60,325 nt of DNA from Fusicatenibacter saccharivorans (GTDB lineage: Bacteria > Bacillota > Clostridia > Lachnospirales > Lachnospiraceae). The stretch covers positions 1-60,325 of the forward strand of contig NZ_JADNOP010000020.1 of the NCBI RefSeq assembly GCF_015557635.1, in the 5' to 3' direction. Under the pieces are notes generated by a model, which was given only the letters and a program-made list of their open reading frames with translations, searched no databases and was not told the origin of the DNA. Positions 42,553 to 50,806 of this stretch are shown here, piece after piece (the stretch's first letter is position 1; every line of letters begins with the position of its first letter). The translations under genes and the position numbers were made by a program.

Positions 42553-44628
42553 TCATTTTGCAAGGAGCATCATAATCTGATTGCTTCTGCTTACGAATTT
42601 TGTCATCTCGTCCGGAGAGAGCGGTTTGTGGCTGATCATTGCCAGATCATACAGCTGCTCGCAGAACAGGGATGTGTTGTTGTTCTCGCCATTCTTCAGA
42701 ATGTACTGAACGAGCGGATGTTTTGCATTCAGGATCAGGGTTTCCTGTCCGCCGAACATGGACGGATCCATGCCGGTCATGCCATACATCTTCATCATAT
42801 CCTGCATCCGGCGGCTCTCCTCGGAAAGCGTTACCATGGAGGATACATTTTCGTCTTTCAGGTTCTCAACTTTGACGGTCAGATCTTTCTTGTCGAGGAC
42901 TTTGCGGAAGAGATCGGTCAGAGTATTTGTAGCGTCGGTCAGATCCTCACCGGACTCGTCTTTCATATCGTTGGTCAGATCTGCATCGATGCGCTGGAAG
43001 GTTACATGCTCGTTGTAACGCTCTGCATGGGTGATGAAAGCGGAGTCGATGTTGTGTTTCAGGATGACAGCATCCATGCCCTGGCTGCGGAACATGTTGA
43101 TGTACTGGCTCTGCTGAACTTCGTCGGTGACGTAGTAAACAGTCGTTTTTTCCGGCTCTTTCTTCTCGTCAGCGTTTTCCGTATTTTCGGTATTCTCCGT
43201 AGTTTCAGCCTTCTCCTCGGTGTTCTCTGCAGGAGCTTCTTCTTTCTTATTCTCGTTGATGCAGTCCTCAAGAGTCAGATATTTTCCGTCGATGTTCTTG
43301 AACAGAATATAGTCCATCATCTTCTTGGAGAATTTCTCGTCCTTGATGCATCCGTATTTGATGAATGGGTTGATATCATCCCAGTATTTCTCGTAATTCT
43401 CACGGTCGGTTTTGCACATGCCGGAGAGCTTGTCAGCGAATTTCTTGGAGATGTACTCGGAGATCTTTTTGACAAATCCGTCGTTCTGCAGTGCGCTTCG
43501 GGATACGTTCAGCGGCAGATCCGGGCAGTCGATGACGCCTTTTAAGAGCATCAGGTATTCCGGAATGACTTCTTTGATGTTGTCGGCAATAAATACCTGG
43601 TTGTTGTACAGCTTGATGGTTCCCTCGATGGAATCGTACTCGGTGTTGATACGCGGGAAGTAGAGGATACCTTTGAGGTTGAACGGATAGTCCATGTTCA
43701 GGTGGATCCAGAACAGCGGCTCGCGGTAGTCGTTGAAGACTTTGCGGTAGAATTCTTTATAATCCTCATCGCTGCACTCGTTTGGATGTTTGGTCCACAG
43801 CGGGTGGATATCGCTGATGGAAACCGGGCGTTTGTTGATTTTTACTTTCTCTTTGGCCGGGGAAACTTCAACCTGCTCTTTCGTTCCGTCTTCTTTTTCT
43901 TTCTCTTCGTATTTTGCGTCCTCGTGGATGTGCTCTACGACAACGTCGTCGTCTTTTAATTCGCTTTCATCGATGGTCTCGTATTCCTGCGGCGCATTTG
44001 CTTTGGACAGGAAAATTTCAACCGGCATGAAGGAGCAGTATTTTTCCAGAACTTCGCGGACACGGTATTCGTTTGCGAATTCCAGGCAGTCCTCGTTCAG
44101 GAACAGAGTGATTTCGGTACCAACAGTTGTCTTGCTGCCCTCGGACATATCGTACTCGGTGCTTCCGTCACAGGTCCAGTGTACCGGGGTGGATCCTTCT
44201 TTATAGGAAAGAGAATCGATGTGAACTTCATCTGCTACCATGAAAGCAGAGTAGAAACCAAGACCGAAGTGGCCGATCATCTGATCTGAATTCGTTTTGT
44301 CTTTGTATTTCTCCAGGAATTCGGTAGCGCCGGAGAAGGCGATCTGGGTAATATATTCTTCGACTTCGTCTGCGGTCATACCGATACCGTTATCGATGAA
44401 TTTTAAGGTTTTCTCATCCGGGTTTACAATCACCTGAATGGCTGCTTTGTAGTCATCCGGCAGAGTATATTCACCCATGCCGTCCAGTTTTTTTAGTTTG
44501 GTGATGGCATCGCAGCCGTTGGAAACGAGCTCACGGACAAAGATATCGTGGTCGGAATACATCCATTTTTTGATAATCGGGAAAATATTGTCGCTGTTGA
44601 TTGAAAGATTTCCATGTTTCGCACTCAT
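42553..44628 (-). CDS. htpG: Molecular chaperone HtpG (Hsp90)
   Basis: A 691-residue Hsp90. The N-terminal ATPase domain has ELVSNGCDAITKL, DNGIGMTADEV and GHFGLGFYSAFMVAD. The middle domain has LNVSRSALQ and the C-terminal dimerisation domain is complete. Two acidic insertions stand out: one at the N/middle linker and one of about 40 residues rich in Glu/Thr/Asn (about 475-515). The ATG at 44628 has GGAG ten bases upstream, and GTG three codons earlier is an alternative. It is controlled by a perfect CIRCE element. Confidence 0.95.
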   Translation of the reverse strand: MSAKHGNLSINSDNIFPIIKKWMYSDHDIFVRELVSNGCDAITKLKKLDGMGEYTLPDDYKAAIQVIVNPDEKTLKFIDNGIGMTADEVEEYITQIAFSGATEFLEKYKDKTNSDQMIGHFGLGFYSAFMVADEVHIDSLSYKEGSTPVHWTCDGSTEYDMSEGSKTTVGTEITLFLNEDCLEFANEYRVREVLEKYCSFMPVEIFLSKANAPQEYETIDESELKDDDVVVEHIHEDAKYEEKEKEDGTKEQVEVSPAKEKVKINKRPVSISDIHPLWTKHPNECSDEDYKEFYRKVFNDYREPLFWIHLNMDYPFNLKGILYFPRINTEYDSIEGTIKLYNNQVFIADNIKEVIPEYLMLLKGVIDCPDLPLNVSRSALQNDGFVKKISEYISKKFADKLSGMCKTDRENYEKYWDDINPFIKYGCIKDEKFSKKMMDYILFKNIDGKYLTLEDCINENKKEEAPAENTEEKAETTENTENTENADEKKEPEKTTVYYVTDEVQQSQYINMFRSQGMDAVILKHNIDSAFITHAERYNEHVTFQRIDADLTNDMKDESGEDLTDATNTLTDLFRKVLDKKDLTVKVENLKDENVSSMVTLSEESRRMQDMMKMYGMTGMDPSMFGGQETLILNAKHPLVQYILKNGENNNTSLFCEQLYDLAMISHKPLSPDEMTKFVSRSNQIMMLLAK

Positions 44629-44728
44629 GAGAAACACACTCCTTTTCTTATAAAAATATTTTGATCCAGCAAAGCGGGAATATCATGCTTTTTTAGATGT
44701 CTGCAGCTTTTTTACTGCTCTGATAGTT

Positions 44729-44757
44729 ATAGTAATACTGGCACAGGGAAAAGTCAA
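44729..44757 (-). promoter_or_regulatory. Sigma-A promoter for htpG
   Basis: On the minus strand, TTGACT (44757-44752), a 17-base spacer and TACTAT (44734-44729). Confidence 0.8.
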
Positions 44758-44764
44758 GGGGAAA

Positions 44765-44791
44765 TTAGCACTCGAGAAAAAAGAGTGCTAA
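44765..44791. promoter_or_regulatory. CIRCE operator (HrcA binding site)
   Basis: TTAGCACTC-N9-GAGTGCTAA, a perfect match to the CIRCE consensus, directly upstream of the htpG -35. HrcA should repress htpG here. The hrcA gene itself is not in this window. Confidence 0.97.
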
Positions 44792-44971
44792 CAGAACGAC
44801 GGAAAGTATTGAATTTACTGGTATTACGGTACTTTCTAAACTTTTTGTAAAGTCTGATCAGAAGGGCTGCGCAGTTGTTTCTGGAGAATGGATATGCTAC
44901 AATGAAAAAGTATAGAAGCGTTTCGAACAGAAAGATTCCGAGGGTACATAAAAGAAAAATGGAGGAAATAC

Positions 44972-45538
44972 ATGACAAATGCGACAAAGGCGGCGCTGGA
45001 AGCGTCATTAAAAAAGCTGCTTTTGAAAAAGCCGCTGGACAAAATTACGATCAACGATCTGACGACAGACTGCGGCATCAGCCGGATGGCGTTTTATTAT
45101 CATTTTAAGGATATCTACGATCTTGTCGAATGGTCGTGCCTGGAGGATGCGACGCAGGCGCTGCAGGGGAAGAAAACGTATGAGACATGGCAGGAAGGCC
45201 TGCAGCAGATTTTTGAGGCAGTGCTCGAGAATAAACCATTTATTATGAATGTCTATCACTCTGTAAGCCGGGAGCAGATCGAAACATATCTCTTTCATCT
45301 GACGCACGATCTGCTGTACGGTGTCGTACAGGAAAAAGCAAAGGGAACCGGCATCTCCGAGGCGGATCAGAGTTTTATCGCAGATTTCTATAAGTATAGC
45401 TTTACCGGTGTCATGCTCGACTGGATCAAAGACGGAATGAAAGGGGATTACCATATGATTGCGGAAAAAATGCACCGCACGATGGAAGGAAATGTCGTCA
45501 ATTCCATCCGAAATTTTGAAAAAAGAAATAAAATATAG
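44972..45538 (+). CDS. TetR/AcrR family transcriptional regulator
   Basis: A 188-residue regulator. The N-terminal HTH is ALEASLKKLLLKKPLDKITI, then DLTTDCGISRMAFYYHFKDIYDLV. The C-terminal ligand domain is of the TetR_C_7/DhaS-like kind. It lies directly before the oleate hydratase gene in the same direction, separated by a terminator, so control of that gene by a fatty-acid signal is plausible but unproven. ATGGAGGAAATAC lies before the ATG. Confidence 0.88.
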   Translation: MTNATKAALEASLKKLLLKKPLDKITINDLTTDCGISRMAFYYHFKDIYDLVEWSCLEDATQALQGKKTYETWQEGLQQIFEAVLENKPFIMNVYHSVSREQIETYLFHLTHDLLYGVVQEKAKGTGISEADQSFIADFYKYSFTGVMLDWIKDGMKGDYHMIAEKMHRTMEGNVVNSIRNFEKRNKI

Positions 45539-45546
45539 TTACACTT

Positions 45547-45594
45547 TACAAAACAGGGCGGATGATAAAAATTTAATCATCCGCCCTGTTTTGT
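45547..45594. terminator. Long symmetrical terminator
   Basis: ACAAAACAGGGCGGATGAT pairs without mismatch with ATCATCCGCCCTGTTTTGT around a 9-base loop (the two arms are about 19 bases). Confidence 0.88.
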
Positions 45595-45757
45595 AAATGG
45601 AAAAGCGGGGAAAAATGAAGTAAGATTCAAATTGTCAACAGACAATGGCAACACAAATAGAAACTTGTAAAACAAAGAAAGCAGCATAACCTATACGAAC
45701 CGGAAATTCGAAAAAACATTCCGGCAGTCGTATTTAGAAAAGAAAGGATGAACGTCT

Positions 45758-47737
45758 ATGTCAAAAAAAGGATTAAAATTCGGAATCGCATCAGCAGCAG
45801 TCATCGGAGCTGGAGCAGCAGTGCTGCGGGCAAAAAACAAGAGTGGAGCAAAAAAAGCAGCGGAGACAACCACTGTAACATCAGAACCAAAGAATGATTA
45901 CCGCAACACCGAGCGCGGAAAAGATAAGAAAAACAGCAAAGGCATTTATTACACCAACGGAAACTACGAAGCCTTCGCAAGACCGGAAAAACCGGAAGGC
46001 GTCGATGAGAAGAGCGCATACCTCGTAGGAAGCGGCCTCGCAGCCCTCGCAGCAGCGTGCTTCCTCGTAAGAGACGGCCAGATGAAAGGCGATCACATCC
46101 ACATTCTGGAAGCCATGGACATCGCCGGCGGTGCCTGCGACGGTATCTACGATCCGACCCGCGGCTACATCATGAGAGGCGGCCGTGAGATGGAAAACCA
46201 CTTCGAGTGCCTGTGGGATCTGTTCCACAGCATCCCGTCAATTGAGACACCTGGCGTATCCGTTCTCGACGAGTATTACTGGCTGAACAAAAAAGACCCG
46301 AACTACTCCCTGTGCCGTGCAACGAAGAACCGCGGCGAGGATGCCCATACCGACGGCAAGTTCAACCTGAGCCAGAAAGGCTGCATGGAGATCATGAAAC
46401 TCTTCATGACAAGAGACGAGGATCTGTACGACAAGACGATCGAGGATGTTTTCGATGATGAAGTCTTCAATTCCACCTTCTGGCTGTACTGGAGAACGAT
46501 GTTCGCATTCGAAAACTGGCACAGTGCACTGGAGATGAAGCTGTACTTCCAGCGGTTCATTCACCACATCGGCGGACTGCCGGACTTCTCCGCACTGAAA
46601 TTCACGAAGTACAACCAGTATGAATCCCTGATTCTTCCGATGAAGAAATACCTCGAGGATGCCGGCGTAGACTTCCAGTTCAATACCGAAGTAACCAACG
46701 TTATCTTTGAAATCAACGATGGAAAGAAAGTAGCAAAAGCCATCGAGTGCAAAGTAAACGGCGTCGAGAAAGGCATCGTTCTCACCGAGAATGACCTCGT
46801 CTTCGTTACCAACGGAAGCTGTACCGAAGGCACGATCTACGGCGATCAGAACCATGCACCGAACGGTGATGCAGAGGTCCGCACGAGCGGCTGCTGGAGC
46901 CTGTGGAAAAACATTGCAAAACAGGATCCGTCCTTTGGACATCCGGAGAAATTCTGCTCCGATATTGCAAAGACAAACTGGGAATCCGCAACAATTACCA
47001 CTCTCGACAATAAGATCATTCCGTATATCACCAATATCTGCAAACGTGATCCGAGAACCGGAAAGGTTGTTACCGGCGGTATCGTAAGCTGCCAGGATTC
47101 CAAGTGGCTTTTAAGCTGGACCATCAACCGTCAGGGACAGTTCAAAGAGCAGGATAAAGATAAGGTATGCGTATGGGTTTACAGCCTGTTCACCGACGTA
47201 CCTGGCGACTATGTGAAGAAACCGATGAAAGAGTGCACTGGTAAAGAGATCACCGAAGAGTGGCTGTACCACCTCGGCGTGCCGGTTGACCAGATTCCGG
47301 AGCTGGCAGAGAACAGCGCTGTCTGCGTACCGACCATGATGCCGTACATCACCGCATTCTTTATGCCAAGAAGAAAGGGCGACCGCCCGGATGTCATCCC
47401 GGATGGCTGCGTCAACTTCGCATTCCTTGGACAGTTCGCTGAGACACCAAGAGATACCATCTTCACGACAGAGTATTCCGTTCGTACCGCAATGGAAGCT
47501 GTTTACGGACTCCTCGGCGTAGACCGCGGCGTGCCGGAAGTATGGGGCAGCGTTTACGATATCCGCGACCTGCTGGACAGCTCCGTGAAACTGATGGATG
47601 GAAAATCCCCGCTGGAAATCGAGCTTCCTGGACCGCTCAACCTGCTGAAAAAACCTCTGCTGAAACTGGTAGATGGAAATGTAGTTGGAGATCTCTTAAA
47701 AGAGCATGGAATTATCAAAGAGGATATGGTGAAATAA
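45758..47737 (+). CDS. Oleate hydratase with N-terminal membrane-type extension
   Basis: A 659-residue FAD enzyme of the myosin-cross-reactive antigen family. It adds water to the cis-9 double bond of oleic or linoleic acid, giving 10-hydroxy fatty acids. It has a Rossmann FAD motif YLVGSGLAALAAACFLVRDG, the active-site block RGGREMENHFECLWDL (about 138-153) and FLGQFAETPRDTIFTTEYSVR near the C-terminus. Relative to typical sequences it has about 50 extra N-terminal residues with a hydrophobic stretch (FGIASAAVIGAGAAVL), a possible membrane tether. AAGAAAGGATG lies before the ATG. Confidence 0.93.
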   Translation: MSKKGLKFGIASAAVIGAGAAVLRAKNKSGAKKAAETTTVTSEPKNDYRNTERGKDKKNSKGIYYTNGNYEAFARPEKPEGVDEKSAYLVGSGLAALAAACFLVRDGQMKGDHIHILEAMDIAGGACDGIYDPTRGYIMRGGREMENHFECLWDLFHSIPSIETPGVSVLDEYYWLNKKDPNYSLCRATKNRGEDAHTDGKFNLSQKGCMEIMKLFMTRDEDLYDKTIEDVFDDEVFNSTFWLYWRTMFAFENWHSALEMKLYFQRFIHHIGGLPDFSALKFTKYNQYESLILPMKKYLEDAGVDFQFNTEVTNVIFEINDGKKVAKAIECKVNGVEKGIVLTENDLVFVTNGSCTEGTIYGDQNHAPNGDAEVRTSGCWSLWKNIAKQDPSFGHPEKFCSDIAKTNWESATITTLDNKIIPYITNICKRDPRTGKVVTGGIVSCQDSKWLLSWTINRQGQFKEQDKDKVCVWVYSLFTDVPGDYVKKPMKECTGKEITEEWLYHLGVPVDQIPELAENSAVCVPTMMPYITAFFMPRRKGDRPDVIPDGCVNFAFLGQFAETPRDTIFTTEYSVRTAMEAVYGLLGVDRGVPEVWGSVYDIRDLLDSSVKLMDGKSPLEIELPGPLNLLKKPLLKLVDGNVVGDLLKEHGIIKEDMVK

Positions 47738-47762
47738 GAAATAGAAAATAAGTAAGAAATTC

Positions 47763-47799
47763 AATAAGACCTGCGCTTTCAAACGGCGCAGGTCTTATT
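47763..47799 (+). terminator. Terminator after oleate hydratase
   Basis: AATAAGACCTGCGC pairs with GCGCAGGTCTTATT. Confidence 0.85.
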
Positions 47800-47860
47800 G
47801 CGTTGCTATGTATGGTCTCAAACAATTATAGCAATTCCAGAAAATAATGCAAAAAATCCA

Positions 47861-47949
47861 GCACTGCAGAACGTGAATTACTGCGTCACGGATTTTCGTC
47901 GTACCCCGGTACGCCTTCAAATCCGTTCCTTGTAATTCGCGCCCTGCAG
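47861..47949. repeat. Long nested imperfect palindrome downstream of eutH
   Basis: Four nested arms share one centre: CTGCAG (47864-47869)/CTGCAG (47944-47949), GTGAATTA/TAATTCGC, ACGGATTTT/AATCCGT, and CGTACC/GGTACG (47899-47912). On the plus strand a CCTTTTTT run follows at about 47955. It may be a large terminator, an RNA processing stem or a mobile repeat. Confidence 0.65.
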
Positions 47950-47965
47950 CACTGCCTTTTTTGCG

Positions 47966-49051
47966 TTATTTTCTGGTCTTGCTATAAGCAGATTTCTTCG
48001 TGAAAAACAGTGCGGCACAGACGGCGGCGATGCCTCCGGCGAGCTTTGCAACGAGAAGCGGCACGACAAAATCAGGATCGGTGCCGAACGTAAATCCCAT
48101 ATGTGCGGCGATGGTCGATGCGGCGGAGACGAGGAAAGCTGTGTTTACAATCTTTCCGCGCTCGTCCATTTTTTCCATCATTGTAATCGCCGGAACAGGG
48201 CTGACAATGCCCATCAGAAGGCCGGCGGCACTGCTGTCGTTCATGCCGGTTTTTCTTCCAATAAAAGAGAGCGGCTTTTTGAGCACCCGCTGTAAAAGCT
48301 CCGCCGTCGGAAGGCTGCCGAGCAGTACAATGCCGATGGACGAGACGACCGCCATCGCGTCCTCCAGCGGCGCAAGGTCCGGGAGCAGCGAAAAGCCGGT
48401 CATATAGCAGAACGCGCCCGCGATGAGGCCGATCGTCGTCAGAAGCCGGATCACATCTGCAAATACCGTGAACGCGCGCACGGTCTGCTCCGGAAAACGC
48501 CAGATGCCGAACATCAGCAGAAAGCAGAAGAGGAGCACCGGGAGCGACTGAAGTACGATCTGCAGAAAAGAGAGCCCTGAGAGCAGTCCGCCGACGATCA
48601 TCGTGACGGGAAGCGTGCCCGTGCCGATCAGCATGCCGCGGGAGAAAAAGAGGCGGTCGCCGCTTTTCAGCATTCCCATGCCGACCGGAATCGTAAAGGT
48701 GATGGTACAGCCAAGCGTCGCCGCAATCACAAGTCCTGCGTAGCGCACCATCTCCTGCGATGCCGAAAGCTCCCCGGCGAGCTGGTAGCCGCCCATGTCA
48801 ATGGCGAGAATGCCGGCGAGAAGTCCCGCATCCAGCCCAAAAAAGTTCCAGATGGGAACGAGGGCGAAACGGAGAAAGCGGGAGAGCAGCGGGGTGAGGC
48901 AGATGATGCCCGACATGGAAAGTGCCGTCGGTCCAAGCAGCGTAAAGCCCTCCTCAAACCGTTTTCCAAGTCCGAAGCGATTGCCAGCGATCCGGTCGAC
49001 GCCGCCGAGTACCGCGCCGACTGCCATGATCCACATAATAATCTGATTCAT
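47966..49051 (-). CDS. eutH: Ethanolamine utilization protein EutH-like transporter
   Basis: A 361-residue membrane protein with about ten segments. Family blocks include MAVGAVLGGVDRI, LAIDMGGYQLAGEL and NDSSAAGLLMGIVSPVPAI. EutH facilitates ethanolamine uptake at low pH. No other eut genes (ammonia-lyase, microcompartment shell) are nearby, so this is an orphan copy and its true substrate is open. Confidence 0.88.
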   Translation of the reverse strand: MNQIIMWIMAVGAVLGGVDRIAGNRFGLGKRFEEGFTLLGPTALSMSGIICLTPLLSRFLRFALVPIWNFFGLDAGLLAGILAIDMGGYQLAGELSASQEMVRYAGLVIAATLGCTITFTIPVGMGMLKSGDRLFFSRGMLIGTGTLPVTMIVGGLLSGLSFLQIVLQSLPVLLFCFLLMFGIWRFPEQTVRAFTVFADVIRLLTTIGLIAGAFCYMTGFSLLPDLAPLEDAMAVVSSIGIVLLGSLPTAELLQRVLKKPLSFIGRKTGMNDSSAAGLLMGIVSPVPAITMMEKMDERGKIVNTAFLVSAASTIAAHMGFTFGTDPDFVVPLLVAKLAGGIAAVCAALFFTKKSAYSKTRK

Positions 49052-49085
49052 AAAAAGAGAACCTTTCTAAATAAGTATTTTGTCT

Positions 49086-49592
49086 TTATATCTGTTCTTC
49101 AAATGCAATTTCATTTTTCAGCAGAAACTGGCGGACTTCCTCATCGAAGACGCGGTCGAGCGACTTGTCCATCGTAAAGATTTTGAGGGAAGTTCCGGTG
49201 GTAAGTAAGAGTTTTCCGTCCTTATACTGAAAATTCAGAAAGCATCCAAACACGTTCTCTATTTCCAGCGGCAGCGCATGGTCCGCGATCATTTTTTCGC
49301 ACGCCGCCTGCGGAAGCTGAAACACAAATTTGAACTGCAGGGGTGTCCGTTTTCCTTTGATGACGGAATAGCAGAACGATTTCACATCTTTCCAGAGAAG
49401 CCGCGTCCGCCCTTTTTCTTTTAAGAGCTGCGCGTCATCGGGATCGAAAAAGTCCGTGTGAAGACTGCCGTCGATGGAGAACGTCGTAAACGTTGTGATC
49501 GACGCCTCGGAGACTGGAAAGCGGTCAAATGTCTCGAGACGGAGCAGGGTGTTCATAAAATTCTTTAACTGTGTAATCTGCAGGATAATCAT
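49086..49592 (-). CDS. DUF5721-like conserved protein
   Basis: 168 residues with no membrane segment and beta-rich, with FSIDGSLHTDFF, FCYSVIKGKRTPLQFKFVFQL and LNFQYKDGKLLLTTGTSLKIFTMDKSLD. It matches my recollection of a short, Lachnospiraceae-centred family of unknown function (DUF5721). The start lies six bases from the end of the CorA-like gene, so they are probably cotranscribed. Confidence 0.68.
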   Translation of the reverse strand: MIILQITQLKNFMNTLLRLETFDRFPVSEASITTFTTFSIDGSLHTDFFDPDDAQLLKEKGRTRLLWKDVKSFCYSVIKGKRTPLQFKFVFQLPQAACEKMIADHALPLEIENVFGCFLNFQYKDGKLLLTTGTSLKIFTMDKSLDRVFDEEVRQFLLKNEIAFEEQI

Positions 49593-49598
49593 CCGTAG

Positions 49599-50480
49599 TT
49601 AAAACCAGCCTTTCTTTTTAAAATACCAAATTTCAACAGCAACAATGAGAATACAGACGCCGATCAGGATGAAGTACGCATACGGGGCAGAAAGCTCAGG
49701 CATATGCGTAAAATTCATGCCGTACCAGCCGGCGATCAGGGAAAGCGGGAAAAAGATCGTCGAGACGACCGTCAGAATCCGCATCGTATCGTTCTGACGC
49801 AGGTCGATCTGCGCCTGCTGCATCTCGCGGATCTGCAGGGCGTACTCCCGCAGCATCTGGGTGTGGTCGTACAAACGGTCCACGCGGTTTCCAAGGCGCG
49901 AAAACTGACGGGCGCATTCCGGGGGAAGAAAGTGATTTTCGTCCTCGGAGAGTATTTCGCACATGTCGAGAAGCTGCTGGTAATAGGCATGGAACACGAG
50001 CAGCTCCCGACGGATTGTGATCAGGGTCCGCTGCAGCTCTTTTGGCAGAGTGTCGAGAAGAGACTCCTCGATTGTCGCGAGGCGCTTCTCAAAATTCTGC
50101 AGATAGAGCATATCCTCCTGGATCAGCGATTCCAGAAACGAGAAAAACAGGTGGAAGACATCGGAAGTATCGAGCGGTTCTTCCGGGAAGAGGAGGCTCT
50201 GCAAAGCCGGAAGTGTCTGTTCGTCGGCTGCCAGAATAAGCTGCCCCCGGTCGAGATAAAACGCAAGCGAGAATGCAAGGTGAAGCGGATGCGTCTTGTC
50301 CGGGACGGCAAGCGATCCGACCAGGCAGTCAGGCAGCAGCTCTGCGCGGCAGTATTCGATGCGCTCCGGCTGCAGACTGCGCCGGAAAAGAGAAAATCCG
50401 GGCAGCGCCGCGCAGGCTTTGGAAGCTTCCGAAAACGAAAGCAGGGAAAGCCGGACCGAATCCGAAAAAGTCCATTCCAT
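49599..50480 (-). CDS. CorA-like Mg2+/divalent cation channel
   Basis: A 293-residue 2-TM-GxN family protein. A long cytoplasmic alpha/beta and coiled-coil domain is followed by two C-terminal membrane helices (TVVSTIFFPLSLIAGWYG and YFILIGVCILIVAVEIWYF). The signature GMN is in AGWYGMNFTHMPEL. The C-terminus ends basic (FKKKGWF) as usual. The ATG at 50480 was chosen because CAGGAGGTGGTACGT lies directly before. Confidence 0.9.
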   Translation of the reverse strand: MEWTFSDSVRLSLLSFSEASKACAALPGFSLFRRSLQPERIEYCRAELLPDCLVGSLAVPDKTHPLHLAFSLAFYLDRGQLILAADEQTLPALQSLLFPEEPLDTSDVFHLFFSFLESLIQEDMLYLQNFEKRLATIEESLLDTLPKELQRTLITIRRELLVFHAYYQQLLDMCEILSEDENHFLPPECARQFSRLGNRVDRLYDHTQMLREYALQIREMQQAQIDLRQNDTMRILTVVSTIFFPLSLIAGWYGMNFTHMPELSAPYAYFILIGVCILIVAVEIWYFKKKGWF

Positions 50481-50581
50481 ACGTACCACCTCCTGAAAAT
50501 AAGCAATGGAAAAATATCCATAAACAAAAAAGCCGTATGACCGTAGTATACCGCAAAAAGGGGAGTGCGACAAGAAAAGGA

Positions 50582-50623
50582 AAAAACTTTTAACGGAAAA
50601 ACTTTTATTGGGAAAAAACTTTT
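50582..50623. repeat. Three direct repeats of AAAAACTTTT
   Basis: AAAAACTTTT occurs at 50582-50591, 50597-50606 and 50614-50623, just upstream of the -35 of the degV-family gene. It could be an UP-element-like AT tract or an operator array. Confidence 0.55.
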
Positions 50624-50651
50624 TGCAATGGAGCACTAAGTATGTTATGAT
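50623..50651 (+). promoter_or_regulatory. Promoter for the DegV gene
   Basis: TTGCAA (50623-50628), a 17-base spacer and TATGAT (50646-50651). A leader of about 150 bases starts with a TGTAGT...ACTACA hairpin. Confidence 0.6.
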
Positions 50652-50806
50652 AAAATGTAGTTATCAAAACTACATGACAAAATATCAAAAAATTCACTGT
50701 GTCGAATTCGTCCCTAGTTCAGGAAGGTTTGAAAAAGAGCGGTGATTGGAAATACGAAACGTCCGCAGTGAGAAAAAGCGGAATCAAGTTTGGAGGGACA
50801 AAATAT

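Noticed and set aside
42628-43545. Plus-strand frame of 305 codons opposite htpG
   Set aside because: Antisense to a fully conserved Hsp90 coding region. No RBS or family match.
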